This document shows, in pieces, positions 28,466-36,014 of a stretch of DNA of 64,000 bases. Within the stretch, counting starts at the first letter, position 1. Each line of letters begins with the position of its first letter. Origin of the DNA: an uncultured Oscillospiraceae bacterium (lineage in GTDB: Bacteria > Bacillota > Clostridia > Oscillospirales > Oscillospiraceae); contig CAKUEH010000004.1 in NCBI GenBank assembly GCA_934646185.1, positions 1 through 64,000 on the forward strand, written 5' to 3'. The position numbers and the translations under genes were made by a program. Below the pieces are notes generated by a model that was given only the letters and a program-made list of their open reading frames with translations, was not told where the DNA came from and did no database searches.

Positions 28466-30489
28466 GCTGCTTCCTCCTTTGCGCCTGCGACGATGGAATA
28501 ATACGAATTGGATGTGATGCGGTAGACGAGGGTATAGAAGACCGCATAGATGGCGAAGGTGACGACTGTCGTGCCGATGAGCAGCTTCAGATTCGTGAGG
28601 TTGAACAGCATCAGCATTTTATGGATGAACGGGAACGCAAAGCCCAGATGCAGCCCCGCGAACAAAAGCGGCAGGAAGAACACCAGCAGCAGCTGCGAGT
28701 TGATGGATTTCCGGATATCCGTCTTCGTCATGCCGACGCGCTGCATGATCTCGAACCGGGCCTGATCCTCATAGCCCTCGGAGATCTGCTTGTAGTAAAG
28801 GATCAGAACCGCAGCGGCAAGGAACACGATGCTGAGCAAAATCGCCAAGAAGAAGAGGCTCCCGTAGGTGCCGACGAAATCCTCGCGGTTGAACGCGATG
28901 GACTCCACCGTGTACGACGCGTATACCAGTCCCTCCTTGTTTGCGCCGATCGTATCGATCATGTCGGTGATGAAGGTGATCTGCGCCTCGTCCGGGCTGC
29001 CGGAATCGAACGCATACTGCCAGCTCACGACGACCGGATAGCGGGTGTTCTGCGTCCGCAGCGCGTTCACCGCCGCGTTAAAATCCGGGACGATGAGATA
29101 GATCGTCGGCGTGACATTCGCGCTGTCCGCGCCGAAGCCGCCGAAATCGGGCAGTTGGCCCCTGATCTGATAGGTCAGCTCGCCGATGCGGATATCCGGC
29201 TGTGCGTAGGTCATGCGCGGGCTGCAGAAATAGGCTTCGTCCGCCTCCAGCGTCAGGTTCTCGCTCACCATGCGGTTGTAGTCCTCCAGCGGCAGGAGCG
29301 TCAGATCGACCGCGCGCTCATAGTCCATGAGCGTGCTCTCTTCCGCGCGGGAAAAGGTATTGCCCGTGAGAAACCCGGAGAACCAGCCGCTGCGTGTGTC
29401 ATATTGATTCTGCACGTCAAGACCGTTCTGCCTGATGACGGATTCAATCATCCCGCGCGCGATGGCGATGTTTGCTTCATCCATGCCGCCCTCGTCCTTC
29501 TCAAAGCGCAGCTCAACGGAAAGATCGCTCGGATAGCGCGTGCGCAGCGCGTCCTCCTTGCCGAAATAGAGGCACGTCGTCGACGAGAGCATAACGAGTA
29601 CCATCGTGGCAAGAATACAGATGGAGGCCAGTCCCGCGCCGTTGCGCTTCATGCGGTAGGCCATGGACGAGACGGAGATGAAGTGGTTTTTCTGGTAATA
29701 ATACCGCTTGTTCTTCTGCAGCGCGCGGCACAGCACCACCGAGCCGGAGATAAAGATCAGATACGTCGCCGCGATGACCATCAGAACGGCGATGAAGAAT
29801 ACCGCCAGCGCCGTCAGCGGCTGCTTGATCGTCACGGCAATATAATATGCCGCGCCAAGGATCAGAAAACCGGCCAAACCAAACACCCAGTTCGCCTTCG
29901 GCGGCTTTTCGCCGCAGGCTTCGCTGCGCAGAAGCGCGGCCGCGTTCGTTTTGCAGACCGTCACCAGCGAGCGCAGGAACAAAAGCGCGAAGATACCGAA
30001 ATACAAAATCGTTGTCATGGCGGCGGCCGGGCCGGAGACCCAAAAGTCCATCCGCACCTCACCGCCCACAATGTTGACAAGGATCAGCTCAAACACCTTC
30101 CCGAGCGCAATGCCCAGCGCCTCGCCGCCCGCGATGGAAATGAGCGCCATGATGACCGTTTCCCACGCCAGAACTTTGGAAAGATTGCCCTTGCCCATGC
30201 CGAGGATGTTATAAAGGCCAAACTCGCGGTTCCGGCGGCGGATAAGGAAGGAATTCGTGTAGAACAGGAACAAAACGGCGAATGCCGCCATGACAAAGCT
30301 GCCCAGGCCGAGGATCATGGGCATGGTGTCTCCGCCCGGAAAGGTCTGGAGAATGGGAGAGGAGGCCAGCGACAGCAGGATGTACGTCATCATCACCATG
30401 CCAACGCAGGTCAGCAGGAACGGCAGATACAGCCGTTTGTTTTTCGTGATGCCCTGCCAGGCAAGGCGCGGATAGAGCTTGTGTGTCAT
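28462..30489 (-). CDS. BceB-type ABC transporter permease (FtsX domains)
   Basis: A 675-aa permease with ten predicted helices in the Bce arrangement: one at the N-terminus, groups near 55-310, then a large extracellular domain (about residues 320-520), and the last three near 535-660. Such permeases act with an ATPase to free or detect cell-wall-targeting peptide antibiotics. The start overlaps nothing upstream except the ATPase stop by 4 bp. Usually a BceRS two-component system is adjacent; none is here. Confidence 0.87.
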   Translation of the reverse strand: MTHKLYPRLAWQGITKNKRLYLPFLLTCVGMVMMTYILLSLASSPILQTFPGGDTMPMILGLGSFVMAAFAVLFLFYTNSFLIRRRNREFGLYNILGMGKGNLSKVLAWETVIMALISIAGGEALGIALGKVFELILVNIVGGEVRMDFWVSGPAAAMTTILYFGIFALLFLRSLVTVCKTNAAALLRSEACGEKPPKANWVFGLAGFLILGAAYYIAVTIKQPLTALAVFFIAVLMVIAATYLIFISGSVVLCRALQKNKRYYYQKNHFISVSSMAYRMKRNGAGLASICILATMVLVMLSSTTCLYFGKEDALRTRYPSDLSVELRFEKDEGGMDEANIAIARGMIESVIRQNGLDVQNQYDTRSGWFSGFLTGNTFSRAEESTLMDYERAVDLTLLPLEDYNRMVSENLTLEADEAYFCSPRMTYAQPDIRIGELTYQIRGQLPDFGGFGADSANVTPTIYLIVPDFNAAVNALRTQNTRYPVVVSWQYAFDSGSPDEAQITFITDMIDTIGANKEGLVYASYTVESIAFNREDFVGTYGSLFFLAILLSIVFLAAAVLILYYKQISEGYEDQARFEIMQRVGMTKTDIRKSINSQLLLVFFLPLLFAGLHLGFAFPFIHKMLMLFNLTNLKLLIGTTVVTFAIYAVFYTLVYRITSNSYYSIVAGAKEEAA

Positions 30490-31250
30490 GCCTGCTCGCC
30501 CCCTGCCTGCAGAACGGTCAGCGCGTCGGTGATCTTCTGATAGAGCTGATCGTCGGTGAGATTGCCGCGGTAAAGCTGGTGATAGACCTCGCCGTCCTTG
30601 ATAAAGAGGACGCGTCCGGCGCGGCTGGCCGCGCGGACGGAGTGCGTGACCATCAGGATCGTCTGCCCGCTGCGGCTGATGTCGGAGAACACGCGCAGCA
30701 GCTCGTCCGTCGCCTTGGAGTCCAGTGCGCCGGTCGGCTCGTCGGCCAGCAAAAGCCGGGGGTTCGTGATGATCGCGCGGGCGACGGCCGCGCGCTGCTT
30801 CTGGCCGCCGGAAATTTCATACGGATATTTTTTCAGCAGCTCCGTAATGCCGAGCCGGGCCGCGATGGGCTCGAGCCGCGCGCCGAGCTCCTTCTGCGGC
30901 ACGCCGGCCAGCACGAGCGGCAGATAGATGTTGTCCTCGACCGAAAACGTGTCGAGCAGATTGAATTCCTGAAACACGAAGCCAAGATGGTCGCGGCGGA
31001 ACGCCGCGCGGTCGGATTCTTTGATCGAGGCAAGATCCTTGCCGTCCAGCAGGACAGAGCCGGAGGTCGGCTTGTCAAGCCCGGCCAGAATGTTCAAAAG
31101 CGTCGTCTTGCCGGAGCCGGATTCGCCCATGATGGCGACGTATTCCCCGTTTTCCACGCTGAAATTGATATTTTTGAGCGCCTCGACCGACGCGCCTCCA
31201 AAACGCGTCGTGTAGACCTTGCGCAGCCCGTTCACTTCGAGAATCTGCAT
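30486..31250 (-). CDS. BceA-type ABC transporter ATP-binding protein
   Basis: A 254-aa ATPase, the usual length for BceA/MacB-like subunits. It has Walker A GESGSGKTT (about 40-48), Q-loop FVFQEFNLLD, signature ISGGQKQR (about 142-149) and Walker B LLLADEPTGALD. The start is the ATG at 31250 behind AGGAGGC. First gene of a four-gene operon with the permease and two tiny membrane proteins. Predicted role: resistance to, or sensing of, antimicrobial peptides. Confidence 0.9.
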   Translation of the reverse strand: MQILEVNGLRKVYTTRFGGASVEALKNINFSVENGEYVAIMGESGSGKTTLLNILAGLDKPTSGSVLLDGKDLASIKESDRAAFRRDHLGFVFQEFNLLDTFSVEDNIYLPLVLAGVPQKELGARLEPIAARLGITELLKKYPYEISGGQKQRAAVARAIITNPRLLLADEPTGALDSKATDELLRVFSDISRSGQTILMVTHSVRAASRAGRVLFIKDGEVYHQLYRGNLTDDQLYQKITDALTVLQAGGEQA

Positions 31251-31377
31251 GATAAAAATGCCTCCTGTGTTGATTTCTGCCCCCAGTATACCGCACCGCA
31301 TACCAAACCGCCATCGATTCGGCTTACACTTTCCCCCGCGCGTCTTACAGTTTTGTAAGATTGGCGGACACCGGCGC

Positions 31378-31393
31378 GGCATCGGCCCCTACA
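31378..31393 (+). repeat. Solo arm remnant of the MITE-like repeat
   Basis: The 16-base stretch GGCATCGGCCCCTACA is identical to the end of the right arm of the copy at 52240-52266. No left arm is present nearby. It lies just upstream of the csoR promoter. Confidence 0.6.
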
Positions 31394-31415
31394 AAGGGCC
31401 TGCGCAAATTCGCTC

Positions 31416-31465
31416 TTGACAAATACCCCATAAGGGTATATAGTGAAGATACCCCGATGGGGTAT
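31416..31465 (+). promoter_or_regulatory. csoR-copA promoter with two CsoR operator boxes
   Basis: TTGACA (31416-31421), a 17-bp spacer and TATAGT (31439-31444). Two inverted repeats of the CsoR type are present. ATACCCCATAAGGGTAT (31423-31439) lies in the spacer, and ATACCCCGATGGGGTAT (31449-31465) sits at the start of the transcript. Apo-CsoR bound here would block RNA polymerase; Cu(I) would release it (family knowledge). Confidence 0.9.
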
Positions 31466-31489
31466 TTGAAATGAAAAGGAGGACGGCCC

Positions 31490-31798
31490 ATGCCGGAACC
31501 CAAACGATGTTCCTGCTGCGAAAAGCATACGCTGCGCGCGCAGGAGGAGAAAAAGAAGCTGCTGAACCGCCTGCGCCGCATTGAGGGACAGGTACGCGGC
31601 CTGCAGGCGATGGTCGAGGCCGACGCCTACTGCAACGACGTGCTGACACAGTCCGCCGCCGTCAACGCCGCTATCAACGCCTTCAACCGCGAGCTTCTGG
31701 CCGAGCATCTGCGCACGTGCGTGACACGGGATCTGAAAAACGGCCATGAGGAGATCGTGGATGAACTGGCCGCGACTCTGCAAAAGCTAATGAAGTAA
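31490..31798 (+). CDS. csoR: CsoR, copper-sensing transcriptional repressor
   Basis: A 102-aa four-helix repressor. The Cu(I) ligand set Cys48, His73 and Cys77 has the CsoR spacing (+25, +29), and Tyr47 precedes Cys48 as in CsoR. The N-terminus has an extra CSCCEKH cluster (residues 7-13). The signature RRIEGQVRGLQAM is clear. It autoregulates through the two palindromes upstream and lies 23 bp ahead of copA. Confidence 0.95.
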   Translation: MPEPKRCSCCEKHTLRAQEEKKKLLNRLRRIEGQVRGLQAMVEADAYCNDVLTQSAAVNAAINAFNRELLAEHLRTCVTRDLKNGHEEIVDELAATLQKLMK

Positions 31799-31821
31799 TT
31801 TGCTCCCAAGGAGGGATCGAT

Positions 31822-34344
31822 ATGCAGCAATATACCGTGACCGGCATGCACTGCGCCGCGTGCAGCGCAAGTGTGGAAAAGGCGGTCAAAAAAGTCCCGG
31901 GCGTTACATCCTGCGCCGTGAGCCTGCTCACGAACTCGATGGGCGTCGAGGGCACGGCGGAGCCCGCCGCCGTCATCAAAGCCGTCGAGGACGCGGGCTA
32001 CGGCGCGTCCGTGCGCGGACAGGAAGCCGCGCCCGCGGCGGACGCAAGCGCGCTGGAGGACAGACAGACGCCGAGACTTAAAAAGCGGCTGATCGCGTCC
32101 GCCGCATTTCTGCTCATCCTGATGTATTTCTCGATGGGCCACATGATGTGGGGCTGGCCGCTGCCGGGCTGGTTTGACGGCAACCACGTCGCCATGGGCC
32201 TTGTCCAGTTGCTGCTGGCCGGGATCGTCATGGTCATCAATCAGGAGTTTTTCGTCAGTGGTACCAAGAGCCTGCTGCGCGGCTCGCCGAACATGGACAC
32301 GCTCGTCTCGCTCGGTGCGGCGGCGTCCTACGGCTGGAGCGTCTACGCGCTGTTCGCCATGACGGATGCGCAGCTCCACGGCGGCAGCGAGGCCGCCATG
32401 GCGTATATGGACGAATTTTACTTTGAGTCCGCCGCCATGATCCTCACGCTCATCACCGTCGGCAAGTTGCTCGAAGCGCACTCCAAGGGCAAGACCACGG
32501 ACGCGCTCAAGAGCCTCATGGCCCTCGCGCCGGAGACCGCGACGGTCATCCGAGACGGCAAGGAGGTCAAAATCCCCGCCGCGCAGGTCCGCAAGGGCGA
32601 TGTGTTCGTCGTCCGTCCGGGGCAGAGCATCCCGGTCGACGGCATCGTGCTGGACGGCGCAAGCGCCGTCAACGAGGCGGCGCTGACCGGCGAGAGCGTC
32701 CCGGTCGACAAGGCTCCCGGCGACGGCGTTTCCGCCGCGACGGTCAACTGCTCGGGCTTCCTCCGGTGCGAGGCGACCCGCGTCGGTGAGGACACCACGC
32801 TCAGCCAGATCATCCGCATGGTCTCCGATGCGGCGGCGACAAAGGCGCCCATCGCCAAGACGGCGGACAAGGTCGCGGGCGTGTTCGTCCCGGCGGTCAT
32901 CTCCATCGCGCTTGTCACGACGATCGTCTGGCTGCTGCTGGGCCGGGAATTCTCCTTCGCGCTTGCGCGGGGTATTTCCGTGCTGGTCATCAGCTGCCCG
33001 TGCGCGCTGGGCCTTGCGACCCCGGTCGCCATCATGGTCGGCAGCGGCGTGGGCGCGAAAAACGGCATTCTCTTCAAAACGGCGGCAAGTCTGGAGCATA
33101 CGGGCCGGACGCGCATCGTCGCGCTCGACAAGACCGGCACCATCACCTCCGGCCAGCCGGAGGTCACGGATCTCATCCCGGCAGGCGGCGTGACGGAGCG
33201 GGAGCTTTTGCAGGCAGCCGTCTCGCTGGAGGCAAAGAGCGAGCATCCGCTGGCCGCGGCGATCATGAAGCGCGGCGAGGAGGAACACGTGCAGCCCGAA
33301 GCGGCGGAGAATTTCGCCGCCATCACCGGCAGCGGTCTGACCGCGACGGTTCTGGGCGCGCAGCTGCTCGGCGGCAGCGTCAAATATATGGCTTCGCAGC
33401 TCGCGCTGCCGCAGGAGATCATCAAACAGGCGGACGCGCTGTCGCAAAGCGGCAAGACGCCGCTGCTGTTCGCGAAAAACGGAAGGCTTCTCGGCCTCAT
33501 CGCCGTGGCGGACGCCATCAAGCCCGAAAGTCCGGATGCCATCCGGCAGTTGCGCGGCATGGGCATCCGCGTCGTGATGCTGACGGGCGATAATCAGCGC
33601 ACAGCCGACGCCATCGGTAAGATCGCGGGCGTGGACGATGTGGTCGCGGGCGTTTTGCCGGGCGGCAAGGAGGCCGTCGTGCGCGAGCTTCAGAAATACG
33701 GCCCCGTCGCCATGGTCGGCGACGGCATCAACGACGCGCCCGCTCTGACCGCCGCCGATACCGGCATTGCCATCGGCGCGGGAGCCGACGTCGCGATCGA
33801 CGCGGCGGACGTGGTGCTCATGAAGAGCACACTGCTCGACGTCGCCGCCGCTATCCGGCTCAGTCGCGCGGCGCTGCGGAACATCCACGAAAACCTGTTC
33901 TGGGCGTTTATCTATAACGTCATCGGCATTCCGCTGGCCGCGGGCGTGTTCGTCGGGCTGGGTCTGACGCTCAATCCGATGTACGGCGCGGCGGCGATGA
34001 GCCTGTCCAGCTTCTGCGTGGTGTCGAACGCGCTGCGGCTGAACCTGTGCAGACTCTACAGCGCCAAGCATGATCACAAGGGAAAGCCCATGCCGGAGCT
34101 TCATCTGGCAGAACAAAATAAGGAGGACACTGGTATGACAAAGACACTGCATGTAAAGGGCATGATGTGCGGCCACTGCGAGGCGCGCGTCAAGAAGGCG
34201 CTCGAGGCCGTAGACGGCGTCGCGTCCGCAGTTGCGGATCACAATAACGGCACCGCCGTCGTAACGCTCACGAAGGACGTTGCGAATGAAACGCTCAAGG
34301 CCGCCGTCGAGGCGCAGGATTACGAGGTCACGGGCGTAGAATAA
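31822..34344 (+). CDS. copA: Copper-exporting P1B-type ATPase with C-terminal HMA domain
   Basis: An 840-aa Cu(I) exporter in the cytoplasmic membrane. The N-terminal HMA domain has GMHCAAC (Cys11, Cys14). The membrane CPC motif lies at 392-394, the phosphorylation motif D436KTGT, the SEHPLAAA motif near 473, and GDGINDAP near 633. A second HMA domain at the C-terminus (GMMCGHC, Cys783 and Cys786) is fused through a short QNKEDTG linker. Most CopA proteins carry HMA domains only at the N-terminus. This C-terminal one looks like a captured CopZ with its own ribosome site. Confidence 0.96.
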   Translation: MQQYTVTGMHCAACSASVEKAVKKVPGVTSCAVSLLTNSMGVEGTAEPAAVIKAVEDAGYGASVRGQEAAPAADASALEDRQTPRLKKRLIASAAFLLILMYFSMGHMMWGWPLPGWFDGNHVAMGLVQLLLAGIVMVINQEFFVSGTKSLLRGSPNMDTLVSLGAAASYGWSVYALFAMTDAQLHGGSEAAMAYMDEFYFESAAMILTLITVGKLLEAHSKGKTTDALKSLMALAPETATVIRDGKEVKIPAAQVRKGDVFVVRPGQSIPVDGIVLDGASAVNEAALTGESVPVDKAPGDGVSAATVNCSGFLRCEATRVGEDTTLSQIIRMVSDAAATKAPIAKTADKVAGVFVPAVISIALVTTIVWLLLGREFSFALARGISVLVISCPCALGLATPVAIMVGSGVGAKNGILFKTAASLEHTGRTRIVALDKTGTITSGQPEVTDLIPAGGVTERELLQAAVSLEAKSEHPLAAAIMKRGEEEHVQPEAAENFAAITGSGLTATVLGAQLLGGSVKYMASQLALPQEIIKQADALSQSGKTPLLFAKNGRLLGLIAVADAIKPESPDAIRQLRGMGIRVVMLTGDNQRTADAIGKIAGVDDVVAGVLPGGKEAVVRELQKYGPVAMVGDGINDAPALTAADTGIAIGAGADVAIDAADVVLMKSTLLDVAAAIRLSRAALRNIHENLFWAFIYNVIGIPLAAGVFVGLGLTLNPMYGAAAMSLSSFCVVSNALRLNLCRLYSAKHDHKGKPMPELHLAEQNKEDTGMTKTLHVKGMMCGHCEARVKKALEAVDGVASAVADHNNGTAVVTLTKDVANETLKAAVEAQDYEVTGVE
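34135..34344 (+). CDS. Candidate internal CopZ copper chaperone (in-frame start within copA)
   Basis: The last 69 codons of copA begin with ATG at 34135, preceded by a consensus AAGGAGG at 34120-34126, eight bases away. Translation from here would give a free protein, MTKTLHVKGMMCGHCEARVK..., of normal CopZ length and sequence. CopZ hands Cu(I) to CopA and to CsoR. Whether both forms are made is inference; the ribosome site is seen directly. Confidence 0.6.
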   Translation: MTKTLHVKGMMCGHCEARVKKALEAVDGVASAVADHNNGTAVVTLTKDVANETLKAAVEAQDYEVTGVE

Positions 34345-34376
34345 GCGCGGCCGCGCGATCTTCCGGCAGACAGCCG

Positions 34377-34409
34377 GCGGCCCCCGCACTGCGGGGGCCG
34401 CGTTTTTTT
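34377..34409 (+). terminator. Terminator of the csoR-copA operon
   Basis: Perfect 11-bp stem GCGGCCCCCGC / GCGGGGGCCGC with loop ACT, then GTTTTTTT. The T tract touches the stop codon of the convergent GIY-YIG gene. Confidence 0.9.
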
Positions 34410-34767
34410 ATTTGCCGCTGCGCAGCGCATCCAGAAGCGCGTTCAGGCGCGCTTCCTCGTCCGTGCGGCGGAGATAGATCTGCCCGTCCAGCCTGTCTGC
34501 GAAGAGCGCCTCCGGCGCTGTTTCGCCTGCGGCCAGACAACGCTTCTTCGCGGGCGGAAGCGTCTTGATAAACGCTTCCAGCCGTGCGGCGGCTGCATGA
34601 TCCTCCGCCTGCCAGAGCGCGGCAAGGGCCTCGGGCGGGTGCGCCCGCGTGTATTTCGCGCAGGCCGCGCCGCCGGACGCATGCTGCCGCAGACGCTTTT
34701 CCATGTCGGCGGCAATGCCGGTATAGAGGCTCCCGCCCCGGCAGCGGAGCATGTAGACGAAGTACAT
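34408..34767 (-). CDS. GIY-YIG nuclease superfamily protein (UPF0213/YhbQ-like)
   Basis: A 119-aa protein with an N-terminal GIY-YIG domain: YFVYMLRCRGGSLYTGI, then DMEKRLRQH and AKYTRAHPPEAL. Single-domain members of this group are common; their DNA target is unknown. A short C-terminal extension with no recognised domain follows. Start at ATG 34767, with GGAG five bases before; a GTG two codons earlier overlaps the rsmA stop and is possible. Confidence 0.85.
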   Translation of the reverse strand: MYFVYMLRCRGGSLYTGIAADMEKRLRQHASGGAACAKYTRAHPPEALAALWQAEDHAAAARLEAFIKTLPPAKKRCLAAGETAPEALFADRLDGQIYLRRTDEEARLNALLDALRSGK

Positions 34768-34769
34768 GA

Positions 34770-35621
34770 TCACTCCGCCAGCCTGTTCGCGATCGCGGCG
34801 AAGCCGGGGATATCCAGCGTCTCCCCGCGCACCGTGGGCGCGAAGCCGCAGTCTTCGATCACGGCGGCCAGCGCAGCCTTGTCAAACTGCGGAAGCCCGG
34901 ACGAGAGCGCGTTTAAAAGCGTCTTCCTGCGCTGGGCAAAGGCCGCGCGGACGACCTTGAAGAACATGGCTTCGCTTTTGATCTCGCAGACCGGCTCTTT
35001 TCGCATCGTGAGCTTTAAAACCGCGCTCGTGACCTTCGGCTGCGGGATGAAGCAGGACGCGGGCACGTCGAACAGCAGCTCCGGCTCGGCGTAATACTGG
35101 CAGAAGACGCTGAACGCGCCGTAATCGCCCTTGCCTGCGGGCGAGCAGATGCGCTGCGCGACCTCCTTCTGCACCATGACGGTCACGGCCTCGAACGCAC
35201 GGCTCTCCAACAGCGCTGCCAGTACGGGCGTCGTGATGTAATACGGCAGATTTGCGCAGGCCATCGGGCGCAGACCGGCGAATTCCTCCCGCACGAGCGC
35301 GGGAATGTCGGTCTTCAGAATGTCGCCGAAAATAATTTCCAGATTTTCGTTGCCCGCCATCGTCTCAGCCAGCACGGGCTGGAGCGTCCGGTCGAGCTCG
35401 ACCGCGACGACCTTTTTCGCGTACCGGCACAGCTGCTGCGTCAGCGGCCCGATGCCGGGGCCGACCTCCAATACGCCGCACGTCTCGTCTACGCCGGCTT
35501 CCAGCACGATATTCTGCGGTACCCAGCTCTGCGTCAGGAAATTCTGCCCCTTGGCCTTGGAAAAATGGAATCCGTGCCTCGCGAGCAGCGCCTTGATCTC
35601 GTTGATATTACAAAGGTCCAT
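34770..35621 (-). CDS. rsmA: 16S rRNA (adenine1518/1519-N6)-dimethyltransferase
   Basis: A 283-aa SAM-dependent enzyme that dimethylates two adenines at the 3' end of 16S rRNA during 30S maturation. FSKAKGQNFL (about 19-28), the SAM loop EVGPGIGPLT (about 52-61) and the catalytic NLPYYITTP (about 122-130) are present. Its stop abuts the GIY-YIG gene. It is divergent from thrS; GGGAGG precedes the ATG. Confidence 0.96.
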   Translation of the reverse strand: MDLCNINEIKALLARHGFHFSKAKGQNFLTQSWVPQNIVLEAGVDETCGVLEVGPGIGPLTQQLCRYAKKVVAVELDRTLQPVLAETMAGNENLEIIFGDILKTDIPALVREEFAGLRPMACANLPYYITTPVLAALLESRAFEAVTVMVQKEVAQRICSPAGKGDYGAFSVFCQYYAEPELLFDVPASCFIPQPKVTSAVLKLTMRKEPVCEIKSEAMFFKVVRAAFAQRRKTLLNALSSGLPQFDKAALAAVIEDCGFAPTVRGETLDIPGFAAIANRLAE

Positions 35622-35650
35622 ATATGGCCTCCCTGTCTGTTTCTTGGGCT

Positions 35651-35679
35651 ATCATACCAGAAAAAAAGCCGCTTTGCAA
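35651..35679 (-). promoter_or_regulatory. Promoter of rsmA
   Basis: Minus-strand TTGCAA (35679-35674), a 17-bp spacer and TATGAT (35656-35651), about 30 bp upstream of the rsmA ATG. Confidence 0.75.
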
Positions 35680-35702
35680 TGCATTTCCGTGTCCGCGGGG
35701 GA

Positions 35703-35731
35703 TTGACAGAAGCCCGGAAACGTGCTATTGT
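35703..35731 (+). promoter_or_regulatory. Promoter of the thrS T-box transcript
   Basis: TTGACA (35703-35708), a 17-bp spacer and TATTGT (35726-35731). It is back-to-back with the rsmA promoter. Confidence 0.75.
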
Positions 35732-35737
35732 AGCATC

Positions 35738-35986
35738 CAGAAAAGGCTGAGACGAAGACATGTCCCGGCACCGGCAGCGCATAACAGAGAGAGACTCATC
35801 TGGTGCAAGAGTCTTTGCGGGGCCCGCCCGGATACCGCTTCTGAGCCGCGGCGCGGAAATGCGCCGCCGGGTTCTCCCGTTACAGAGACACAAAGCGACG
35901 GATGCATGCATCCGTAAGCAGGGTGGAACCGTGGAGCGTACAACGCCTCACCCCTGAAACGACAGGGGTAAGGCGTTTTTGTTTTG
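35738..35986 (+). ncRNA. T-box riboswitch upstream of thrS
   Basis: A leader of about 250 nt. The conserved T-box AGGGTGGAACCGTG at 35920-35933 pairs with uncharged tRNA acceptor ends. It is followed by a terminator hairpin, AACGCCT-ACCCCT / AGGGGT-AGGCGTT with Ts (35942-35985). Upstream lies the long Stem I, including an AGAGAGA GA-rich bulge near 35787. A candidate threonine specifier ACC lies at 35834-35836 in GATACCGC, though I could not fold it to confirm. It would raise thrS transcription when tRNA-Thr is uncharged. Confidence 0.93.
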
Positions 35987-36014
35987 CCCCAAATCAATTT
36001 AGGAGGCAGAGAAT

